Shown here: in pieces, positions 58,368 through 64,000 of the stretch | Numbering within the stretch: position 1 is the stretch's first letter | Layout: every line of letters starts with the position of its first letter | NCBI GenBank assembly: GCA_049511715.1 | Contig: JBEKXU010000004.1 | Span: 70,947 to 134,946 of the forward strand | Direction: 5' to 3' | DNA from: JBEKHT01 sp049511715 | GTDB lineage: Bacteria; Chloroflexota; Anaerolineae; Anaerolineales; RBG-16-64-43 | DNA length: 64,000 nucleotides | Translations under genes and position numbers: made by a program | Notes under the pieces: model-generated | What the model was told of the DNA's origin: nothing | Seen by the model: only the letters and a program-made list of their open reading frames with translations | Databases searched by the model: none

Positions 58368-58396
58368 CTGACCGGTCCTCAGCCCGCGGCTAGAAT
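58368..58396 (+). promoter_or_regulatory. Promoter for miaB
   Basis: CTGACC (58368-58373) and TAGAAT (58391-58396) are 17 bases apart. Transcription would start near 58403, about 19 bases before the ATG at 58422. Confidence 0.5.
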
Positions 58397-58421
58397 TTGG
58401 ACCCTTGGGCCGAGATTTCCG

Positions 58422-59771
58422 ATGAAGTACCACATTTGGACTGAAGGCTGCCAGATGAACGTTGCGGACTCGCAACGTGTCGCCTGGGCACTGGAGCAGC
58501 TGGGTTACCAGTCGGTCGGGAATCCCGAACAGGCGGACGTGATTGTCCTCAACACGTGCGTTGTGCGCCAGAGTGCGGAGGACAAGGCCTATGGACGGTT
58601 GACCAGCCTGCGTCCCCTCAAGCAAAGGCGGCCAGACCTCGTCATCAACGTGATGGGGTGCCTCGTGGGGATCAGGGGAAACCAGTTCCTACAGGAGACT
58701 TTTCCCTATGTCGATGTGGTTTCCGGCCCTTCGGATCCCCGGCCCCTTTTGAAATTCCTCTCCGAACGCGAGGACGGACGGGCGCTGGCCCAGGCGGAAA
58801 CCGAAGCCCGCTTTGCCCGTCAGGATGACTTCAGCCTCCATCCCCCAGGGTTCCTTCTTCCCGAGGCCGAGCGCGCAAGCGCCGTCTGTGTCTATGTGCC
58901 CATTGTGTACGGTTGCTCCCACGGCTGCACTTTTTGCGTCATCCCCATGCGGCGCGGCCAGGAACGGTCGCGACCAGTGGGAGAGGTCGTCTCCGAGGTT
59001 CGCGCCCTCGCCGGAGAGGGGGTCAAGGAGGTCACCCTGTTGGGCCAGATCGTCGACCGCTACGGCAGAGACCTCCCCGGTGAACCTGGGCTCCCCGGCC
59101 TACTGGAGCAACTGCACCGGACGGAGGGCCTGGATCGAATCCGATTCCTCACCTCTCACCCCAGCTGGGTAACGGATGAACTGCTGCATTCGGTGGCGGA
59201 ACACCCCAAGGTGTGCGAACATCTCGAGGTGCCCGTGCAGGCCGGGGATGACGAGGTCCTGGCGCGCATGAGGCGGGGTTACACGGCGCAGGATTATCGC
59301 CGACTCATTGATCGCATCCGCACCGTGTTACCCGGGGCCTCGATCGCGACGGACGTTATTGTCGGTTTTCCCGGCGAAACCGATTCCCAGTTTCAGAAAA
59401 CCTACGACCTCTTGAGGGATTTGCGTCTGGATGTCGCCCACCTGGCGCCGTACTCGCCACGCCCCGGCACGCTGGCGGCACGCCGCTACCCGGACGATGT
59501 GCCGCCCGAGGAGAAAATCCGCCGCTTCCGGGCCCTGGAAGAACTCCAGGCCGGAATTGGGGCGGAACTGAACCAACGCTATGTGGGCCAGACCCTGGAA
59601 ATCCTGGTGGAGGGAAAACACAAAGGGCGCTGGGTGGGCCGTACCCGGACGAACCGATTGGTCTTCTACGACAGCCCTTCTCGAGACTGGCGCGGGCAGC
59701 GAGTGCCGGTGCGCATTACTCAGAGTACGGCCTGGAGCCTGCAGGGCGAGCCACCCGCCTTGAGCCCATGA
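58422..59771 (+). CDS. miaB: tRNA-2-methylthio-N6-dimethylallyladenosine synthase MiaB
   Basis: This 449-residue radical-SAM methylthiotransferase has the N-terminal UPF0004 domain with its three cysteines (TEGCQMNVADSQ, NTCVVRQSAEDKA, MGCLVG), the radical SAM cluster CSHGCTFC (CxxxCxxC) near residue 165, and a C-terminal TRAM domain (VGQTLEILVEG then LVFYD). MiaB adds a methylthio group to i6A37 of tRNAs that read UNN codons. The TEGCQMN start and the SAM motif context favour MiaB over RimO or MtaB. The ATG fits the promoter at 58368-58396; the frame continues upstream without a credible start. Confidence 0.92.
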   Translation: MKYHIWTEGCQMNVADSQRVAWALEQLGYQSVGNPEQADVIVLNTCVVRQSAEDKAYGRLTSLRPLKQRRPDLVINVMGCLVGIRGNQFLQETFPYVDVVSGPSDPRPLLKFLSEREDGRALAQAETEARFARQDDFSLHPPGFLLPEAERASAVCVYVPIVYGCSHGCTFCVIPMRRGQERSRPVGEVVSEVRALAGEGVKEVTLLGQIVDRYGRDLPGEPGLPGLLEQLHRTEGLDRIRFLTSHPSWVTDELLHSVAEHPKVCEHLEVPVQAGDDEVLARMRRGYTAQDYRRLIDRIRTVLPGASIATDVIVGFPGETDSQFQKTYDLLRDLRLDVAHLAPYSPRPGTLAARRYPDDVPPEEKIRRFRALEELQAGIGAELNQRYVGQTLEILVEGKHKGRWVGRTRTNRLVFYDSPSRDWRGQRVPVRITQSTAWSLQGEPPALSP

Positions 59772-59916
59772 GGCGGACGACGCTTGGGTATGGCAGGTCG
59801 GCTGCCCTCCTGCGGCTGCCCCGAAGCCAGGCCCGGCCTCATCCCTCCTCGCGGCAACCGGGAGCTCCGAGGAGGCAGGAAGTCTGCCAGAGCGCAATGC
59901 GACGACGGAAAGCAGC

Positions 59917-59947
59917 GACTCCTCCGCCGTCAGGAGGCGGGGGAGTC
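59917..59947 (-). terminator. Hairpin after rplL
   Basis: A 12-base stem with one G-U pair (59917-59928 with 59936-59947) and a seven-base loop lies about 25 bases beyond the rplL stop on the minus strand. The T-run is weak. Confidence 0.5.
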
Positions 59948-59973
59948 CAGGACATCGGAGGGGGGGCCGACCC

Positions 59974-60360
59974 CTACTTGACTTCGACCGAGGCTCCTGC
60001 GGTCTCTAGTTTGGCTTTGGCGTCGTTGGCGACCTCTTTGCTCACGGCTTCCAGCACCTTCCCGCCGGCAGTCTCCGCGAGATCCTTCGCTTCCTTCAGC
60101 CCGAGGTTAGTCAGCTGGCGGATGACCTTGATCACCTCAATCTTCTTTGGGCCGGCTTCCTTGAGAATCAAGGTGAATTCCGTCTTTTCCTCTTGAGCCG
60201 GAGCGGCTGCCCCGGCAACGGCGGCTCCCGCCGCCATGGCGATGGCCATCGGCGCCGCCGCGCTGACACCCCATTTCTCCTCCAGCTTTTTGGAAAGCTC
60301 AGCGGCTTCGAGGACGCTCAGCCCGCTTAGTTCCTCAACCAACTTCTCGAGATCTGCCAT
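59974..60360 (-). CDS. rplL: 50S ribosomal protein L7/L12
   Basis: This 128-residue protein has the N-terminal dimerisation helices (LEKLVEELSGLSVLEAAELS), an Ala-rich hinge and the factor-binding C-terminal domain (KKIEVIKVIRQLTNLGLKEA, KDLAETAGG). It forms the ribosomal stalk that recruits EF-Tu and EF-G. It follows rplJ by 48 bases in the usual order, and its ATG has AAGGAG upstream. The hairpin at 59917-59947 ends the unit; rpoB does not follow on this strand, unlike the common bacterial order. Confidence 0.98.
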   Translation of the reverse strand: MADLEKLVEELSGLSVLEAAELSKKLEEKWGVSAAAPMAIAMAAGAAVAGAAAPAQEEKTEFTLILKEAGPKKIEVIKVIRQLTNLGLKEAKDLAETAGGKVLEAVSKEVANDAKAKLETAGASVEVK

Positions 60361-60408
60361 GGTTCCTGTCTCCTTGCCTGAGATCTTCCGCTTGTCCGAG
60401 ATCCTGCC

Positions 60409-60945
60409 TCAGGGCGCGGGCGCTTCAACAAGTTTCTCGGCGCGCGCCTTCAGAACCCCCATCATCTGGCGAGCCGGAGCCTGCAGGACACCGAGCAACT
60501 TTCCGGCTGGCGCCTGCAACAGGCCCAGAAGCCGCGCCTCAAGCACCGGTCGCGGCGGGAGCTCGGCCAGGGCGCGCACCTCCTCACGGCTCATCACTCG
60601 GCTACCCAGCAGGCCTCCCTTTACGCGAAGAGCCTCCTGCTCCTTGGCTGTGTCCGCCACGGCTTTCGCTATGGCGACTACATCGCTGGAGGCGAAGACG
60701 ACCAGGGTCGTTCCGGCAAGATGTTCTCCCGGGATGGACAGGCCCGCCTCGCGCATGGCAATTTCCAAGAGTGTGTTCTTGGTGACCACCACGGTTCCGG
60801 TGGCCTCACGCACGCGCCCGCGCAAGCTGTTGATCCCCTTCATGTCCAGCCCGACGAACTCGGCCAGGATCAGCCCCTGGCTTCCCTTCAGGAGCTTCGT
60901 ATACTCGGCGATCCGTTCCCGCTTGTCCTCTGCGGTTAGTGCCAA
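60409..60945 (-). CDS. rplJ: 50S ribosomal protein L10
   Basis: This 178-residue protein has the N-terminal rRNA-binding domain (ILAEFVGLDMKGINSLRGRVRE, VVTKNTLLEIA) and a C-terminal helix of Ala/Leu-rich repeats (LLGLLQAPAGKLLGVLQAPARQMMGVL) that bind L7/L12 dimers. It anchors the ribosomal stalk and, in complex with L12, represses its own mRNA through the leader at 60970-61110. The start has GGGGAGGTGAGGG upstream. Confidence 0.97.
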   Translation of the reverse strand: MALTAEDKRERIAEYTKLLKGSQGLILAEFVGLDMKGINSLRGRVREATGTVVVTKNTLLEIAMREAGLSIPGEHLAGTTLVVFASSDVVAIAKAVADTAKEQEALRVKGGLLGSRVMSREEVRALAELPPRPVLEARLLGLLQAPAGKLLGVLQAPARQMMGVLKARAEKLVEAPAP

Positions 60946-60969
60946 AGTCCCTCACCTCCCCTCGCTGGA

Positions 60970-61110
60970 GAAAAAGAAAAGTCCCTGCCCGAGAGCCTGC
61001 CGGGCAAGGACCGCCGTGCACGAATTCCCCTCGTGCCTGCGAACCCCACCTGGGCAGGAAATTGAGCCTCGGCAGGCCCCTGCCGTCTTCGGCGGTGTGA
61101 CCGATTGTCC
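60970..61110 (-). ncRNA. Ribosomal protein L10 leader with attenuator
   Basis: The gap between rplA and rplJ holds the conserved L10-leader segment CCGAAGACGGCAGG (minus strand, 61092-61079). It then has a strong hairpin CCTTGCCCG/CGGGCAGGG (61009-60983) followed by TTTTCTTTTT to 60971, an intrinsic terminator inside the leader. This fits L10-L12 autoregulation by attenuation, known in Firmicutes. Confidence 0.75.
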
Positions 61111-61142
61111 CTCCACGGTTCGGGTGGAGGGCCGCCATTCTA

Positions 61143-61862
61143 TCAGACTTTCGCCTCCATGGCCTGGGCCGCGGCTGGGTCGACCCGGATCCCCGGCCCC
61201 ATGGTCGTGGTCACGACCACCTTGCGCAGAAAGGTCCCTTTAGCGGCCGCCGGCCGGGCCCGCTTGATAGCCTCCATCAGCGCGCCCAGGTTCTCGTAGA
61301 GAGCCTGTTCGCTGAACGAGACCTTGCCGATGGGAACGTGCAGGTTGGCCGTCTTGTCCAGCCGGAATTCCACCCGCCCGGCTTTTGCCTCCCCAATCGC
61401 CCGGGGCAGATCTTCCGCCGGAACCACCGTCCCGGCCTTGGGGTTGGGCATGAGTCCGCGCGGCCCCAGGATGCGGCCCAGCCGTCCCACTTTCCCCATC
61501 ATGTCGGGGGTCGCAATGGCAACGTCAAAGTCCGTCCAGCCGTCTTGAATCCTCTTCAGGCCCGCGTCGTCATCCACCACCGTGTCGGCCCCCGCCTCTT
61601 GGGCGACTCGCGCGCCCTCTCCGGCGACGAAAACGACCACGCGCACGGACTTGCCCAATCCATGCGGAAGAACCACGACGTCGCGGACTTGCTGGTCCGC
61701 GTGCTTGGGATCGACGCCCAAGTGCATATGCACTTCCACGGTGGCATCAAATTTCGCATAGGAAGTGCGCTTGGCGAGTTGCACCGCCTGGTCGGGTGAA
61801 TACAGGGTCTCCGCCTCCACCTGAGCCGCTGCCGTTCGATACTTCTTGCCATGTTTGGCCAT
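61143..61862 (-). CDS. rplA: 50S ribosomal protein L1
   Basis: This 239-residue protein matches L1: KFDATVEVHMHLGVDPKHAD near residue 39, GLGKSVRVVVFV, ATPDMMGKVGRLGRILGPRG near 120, LMPNPKAGTV, and FLRKVVVTTTMGPGIRVD at the end. L1 forms the mobile stalk at the E site and can repress its own operon. It follows rplK by 49 bases; that gap carries a hairpin element also found before rplK. Confidence 0.98.
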   Translation of the reverse strand: MAKHGKKYRTAAAQVEAETLYSPDQAVQLAKRTSYAKFDATVEVHMHLGVDPKHADQQVRDVVVLPHGLGKSVRVVVFVAGEGARVAQEAGADTVVDDDAGLKRIQDGWTDFDVAIATPDMMGKVGRLGRILGPRGLMPNPKAGTVVPAEDLPRAIGEAKAGRVEFRLDKTANLHVPIGKVSFSEQALYENLGALMEAIKRARPAAAKGTFLRKVVVTTTMGPGIRVDPAAAQAMEAKV

Positions 61863-61873
61863 AGCCTCTCCTC

Positions 61874-61908
61874 GTGGTCGTAGCGGGCGAAACCGCGCGC
61901 CCTCCCAC
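61874..61908 (-). promoter_or_regulatory. Repeated hairpin element before rplA
   Basis: On the minus strand GTGGGAGGGCGCG, a short loop, then CGCCCGC and GACCAC: outer GTGG pairs with CCAC and an inner GGGCG pairs with CGCCC, with an asymmetric internal loop. A near copy lies at 62351-62384. It could be an L1 binding site or a processing site. Confidence 0.45.
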
Positions 61909-61911
61909 CGA

Positions 61912-62337
61912 CTAGTCCTCGACCGTGATCCCCATGTTGCGAGCCGTGCCCTCCACCATGCGCATGGCTCCCTCGAGATTGACCGTGTTCATGTCCTTCA
62001 GCTTGACTTCGGCGATCTCGCGAACTTGCTTGCGAGTCACTTTGCCCACCTTATTGCGGTTGGGCTCGCCCGAGCCCTTTTCGATCCCAGCCGCTTTGCG
62101 CAACAATACCGAGGCCGGCGGGGTCTTGAGCACAAAGCTGAATGATCCATCCGTGAAAATGCTGATCTCGGCCGGAAGGATCTCCCCCGGCCGGTTCGCG
62201 GTTCGAGCGTTGTATTCCTTGCAGAACGCCATGAGGTTAATGCCGTGCCCAGCTAAGGCTGGTCCGATGGGTGGAGCCGGATTCGCCTTGCCCGCCTCAA
62301 TTTGAATGCGAACGACTGCCTTGAGTTTCTTCGCCAC
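61912..62337 (-). CDS. rplK: 50S ribosomal protein L11
   Basis: This 141-residue protein matches L11: VVRIQIEAGKANPAPPIGPA at the start, ALAGHGINLMAFCKEYNART, FSFVLKTPPASVLLRKAAGI near 70 and a C-terminal RNA-binding helix set ending EGTARNMGITVED. It binds the GTPase-associated centre of 23S rRNA. It lies between nusG and rplA in the usual order, and the ATG has a good upstream AAGGAG. Confidence 0.98.
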   Translation of the reverse strand: MAKKLKAVVRIQIEAGKANPAPPIGPALAGHGINLMAFCKEYNARTANRPGEILPAEISIFTDGSFSFVLKTPPASVLLRKAAGIEKGSGEPNRNKVGKVTRKQVREIAEVKLKDMNTVNLEGAMRMVEGTARNMGITVED

Positions 62338-62350
62338 TGCGGATCTCCTT

Positions 62351-62384
62351 GTGGTCCTGGCGGGCGCTGGAGGCGCCCTCCCAC
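62351..62384 (-). promoter_or_regulatory. Repeated hairpin element before rplK
   Basis: On the minus strand GTGGGAGGGCGCC, loop, GCGCCCGC, then GACCAC and AAGGAG. The base pairing matches the element at 61874-61908: outer GTGG with CCAC and inner GGGCGC with GCGCCC. Confidence 0.45.
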
Positions 62385-62399
62385 CCGTCCGGCCTCCAG

Positions 62400-63131
62400 T
62401 TAGGCTTTTTCGACCTGGAGGAAATCGAGTTCGACCGGGGTTTCCCTGCCGAAGAAAGACACGAGGACGCGGGCCTTGCCGCGATCCATGTCAATATCGC
62501 TAACCGTCCCGATAAACTCATTGAAAGGCCCGTCGATAATCCGCACCCGCTGGCCGGCCTTGTACGTGGGTCGAACTTGAGGCGTGGCCGTCTCCATGCG
62601 CTTGAGGATTTGCTGCACCTCTTCGGGCCGCAGAGGGGTGGGGACGTTGCCCATGCCCACAAAGCCCGTCACGCCCGGAGTGTTGCGGACCACGTACCAA
62701 GATTCCTCGGTCAGGATCATTTGCACCAGAAGGTAGCCTGGAAAGACCCGGCGTTCGACGTTCCGCCGCTTTCCCTCTTTGATCTCGATCTCTTCGATCG
62801 TGGGGATGACGATATCGAAGATCTTGTCCTTCATCCCCATGGTCTCAATGCGCTGCTCGAGGTTGTAGCGAACCTTGTTCTCATAGCCCGAGTAGCAGTG
62901 AATCACGTACCAGGCGCGTTCGTCCTCCGGTTCCGCCAGGCCCTGCGGAGCCGCGGCCTCCTCGGCGGGCGACGTGGCCTCCAGGGGAAGCTCCAACTCC
63001 CCCGGCTCAGCAACCTGATCCACCGACTCCGGCCTCGCCTCGGCTGGCGCCACGGATTCCAAGGGGCGCTCTTGTTCTCCGCCCGCCTCGGGTTCCGGGG
63101 GCAGCGCAGGCTCCTGTTGCTCCGCCGTCAT
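62400..63131 (-). CDS. nusG: Transcription termination/antitermination protein NusG
   Basis: This 243-residue protein has the NGN domain (AWYVIHCYSGYENKVRYNLE, VFPGYLLVQMILTEESWYVV) and a C-terminal KOW domain (AGQRVRIIDGPFNEFIGTVS). It binds RNA polymerase and couples transcription to translation or Rho. It carries an N-terminal extension of about 70 residues rich in Glu, Pro and Ala that E. coli NusG lacks. ATG 63131 is chosen; a GTG at 63176 overlapping the secE stop would add 15 residues. The order secE-nusG-rplK is standard. Confidence 0.95.
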   Translation of the reverse strand: MTAEQQEPALPPEPEAGGEQERPLESVAPAEARPESVDQVAEPGELELPLEATSPAEEAAAPQGLAEPEDERAWYVIHCYSGYENKVRYNLEQRIETMGMKDKIFDIVIPTIEEIEIKEGKRRNVERRVFPGYLLVQMILTEESWYVVRNTPGVTGFVGMGNVPTPLRPEEVQQILKRMETATPQVRPTYKAGQRVRIIDGPFNEFIGTVSDIDMDRGKARVLVSFFGRETPVELDFLQVEKA

Positions 63132-63175
63132 TTGCTCTTCAGGGCCCACAGATAGACTCCACACTGACCCAGCCA

Positions 63176-63394
63176 CTACAGCGAGATGACCACACGAAAC
63201 AGAGTCGTGAAAATATAGTCGAGGCCGCCCAGGAACAAACTCATGACCGCAGTCACAATCAAGACCACGATCGTCAAGTTGAGCGCTTCCCGGCGCGTGG
63301 GCCAGCTCACTTTTCTCATTTCCCCTGCCGTCTCCCGAAAGTAGCGGACAATGGCGTTTGGGGGTCGGTTAGTTTGAGCCTTGGCCACAGCCAT
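63176..63394 (-). CDS. secE: Preprotein translocase subunit SecE
   Basis: This 72-residue protein has the SecE signature VRYFRETAGEMRKVSWPTRREA followed by one transmembrane helix (LTIVVLIVTAVMSLFLGGLDYIF, shortened form of the family). It clamps SecY in the translocon. ATG 63394 follows AAGAG; upstream in-frame codons are not needed. It lies between tRNA-Trp and nusG. Confidence 0.95.
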   Translation of the reverse strand: MAVAKAQTNRPPNAIVRYFRETAGEMRKVSWPTRREALNLTIVVLIVTAVMSLFLGGLDYIFTTLFRVVISL

Positions 63395-63548
63395 CCCTTC
63401 TCTTGCCGACAACAGCAAATGAACTCCCCGTTTTCTGCACCCGGGCGCAGCGCCCCTTCCGCCCGCTCACACCCCTGCGGGGAGATCTCCCGTCCGCGTC
63501 CCAGCCTTCGGCGCGCCCGGGAAACGGGGAGGGGCTCCTCAGATCAGG

Positions 63549-63622
63549 CAGGCCAGGCAGGAATCGAACCCACAACCCCCGCTTTTGGAGAGCGGTGCTC
63601 TGCCAAATTGAGCTACTGGCCT
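63549..63622 (-). tRNA. tRNA-Trp (anticodon CCA)
   Basis: A 74-base tRNA folds cleanly on the minus strand. The acceptor is AGGCCAG/CTGGCCT, the D-arm GCTC/GAGC, the anticodon arm CCGCT/AGCGG with loop CTCCAAA (anticodon CCA), and the T-arm has loop TTCGATT. The 3' CCA is not encoded. It lies between rpmG and secE, a common place for tRNA-Trp. Confidence 0.96.
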
Positions 63623-63655
63623 GCGTCGCGGCACGATCCGCCGCTCTTTTCTCCT

Positions 63656-63823
63656 CTACTTGGTCTCCCGATGTACCGTATGCCGGCGGCAGCGAGGACA
63701 GTATTTCTTGAGTTCGAGGCGTCCCGTGTCGTTCCGCCGGTTCTTTTCGGTCATGTAATTGCGCTGCTTGCATTCCTCACAAGCCAGCGCGATCACCGGA
63801 CGAACATCTTTCTTTCCTGGCAT
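63656..63823 (-). CDS. rpmG: 50S ribosomal protein L33
   Basis: This 55-residue protein (MPGKKDVRPVIALACEE..., ending HTVHRETK) matches L33. It keeps four cysteines (CEECKQRNY and YCPRCRRH), the zinc-binding form. YMTEKNRRND and LELKKYCP are typical. It lies between tuf and tRNA-Trp, as in many bacteria. Confidence 0.95.
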   Translation of the reverse strand: MPGKKDVRPVIALACEECKQRNYMTEKNRRNDTGRLELKKYCPRCRRHTVHRETK

Positions 63824-63862
63824 TGTACCTTAGAATCTTCCCGGATCCCGGGAAGTCTCCTT

Positions 63863-64000
63863 TCAATCGAGGATCTCGGTGATGACTCCGGCGCCGACGG
63901 TCAGGCCGCCTTCCCGAATGGCAAACTTGGAACCCTTCTCCAGCGCCACCGGCACGATCAGCTCCACCCCCAGGTTCACGCTGTCCCCCGGCATCACCAT
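63863..64000 (-). CDS. tuf: Elongation factor Tu, C-terminal end (partial)
   Basis: The last 45 codons of EF-Tu run off the window edge: MVMPGDSVNLGVELIVPVAL, then KFAIREGGLTVGAGVITEIL and a TGA stop. This is domain 3 of the translation factor that delivers aminoacyl-tRNA. The 5' part is outside the window. It is followed on the minus strand by rpmG. Confidence 0.96.
   Translation of the reverse strand: MVMPGDSVNLGVELIVPVALEKGSKFAIREGGLTVGAGVITEILD

Overview
The window looks like chromosomal DNA of an uncultured or little-studied member of the Chloroflexota, most likely class Anaerolineae. The pointers are high GC content, Thr/Pro-rich lipoproteins, an NBR1-type Ig lipoprotein, a toastrack protein, a very long SecA, a dephospho-CoA kinase with a C-terminal extension, and a ChlI/ChlD gene with a frameshift site. 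This placement is inferred from gene content only. There are no phage, IS or CRISPR features.

Positions 313-23310 form a methylated-amine and one-carbon region. One minus-strand operon runs from a GntR/HutC regulator (23236) to a methyl-THF methyltransferase (13888). Its order is gntR, MttB/MtgB-type methyltransferase, a [2Fe-2S]/ASKHA corrinoid activase, corrinoid protein, homocysteine methyltransferase, DUF1638, a PF13769 protein, MetV-like, MetF-like and an MtgA-like protein. It encodes a route from a quaternary amine (glycine betaine is the likeliest substrate) through a corrinoid protein to tetrahydrofolate. Around it lie two dimethylglycine/sarcosine dehydrogenase-like FAD-GcvT fusions, an APC permease and a choline-kinase-like protein. 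Together these could take betaine through dimethylglycine and sarcosine to glycine. The activase frame is interrupted by one in-frame TAG (20481-20483), with family-like sequence on both sides.

Positions 23413-25511 hold a magnesium/cobalt chelatase gene. The ChlI-like frame ends just after A9-G containing A AAA AAG, and the VWA (ChlD) half continues in the -1 frame. This is the pattern of a programmed-frameshift chlD that serves B12 synthesis, which would supply the neighbouring corrinoid operon.

Positions 25657-31745 carry an S1-domain protein behind a near-consensus promoter, an envelope cluster (toastrack lipoprotein, ECF sigma, anti-sigma, exported bactofilin-like membrane protein) and coaE with a small coupled membrane protein. 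Positions 31771-47527 are mostly minus-strand: a PP2C-like/TM/propeller protein, a GltD-like oxidoreductase, MBL and DinB proteins, secA, prs, a GNAT, meaB and the B12 subunit of methylmalonyl-CoA mutase. A phosphodiester glycosidase lies on the plus strand.

Positions 47770-53354 hold a plus-strand run: a Thr/Pro-rich membrane protein, three tandem M42 peptidases (the third has lost most metal ligands), ubiX, a flavin-binding oxidase-like protein and a methyltransferase. Positions 53894-59771 contain the NBR1-type lipoprotein, a PBP-like protein lacking its transpeptidase motifs, a thioesterase and miaB. Positions 59917-64000 contain the ribosomal block tuf (partial), rpmG, tRNA-Trp, secE, nusG, rplK, rplA, L10 leader, rplJ and rplL on the minus strand.
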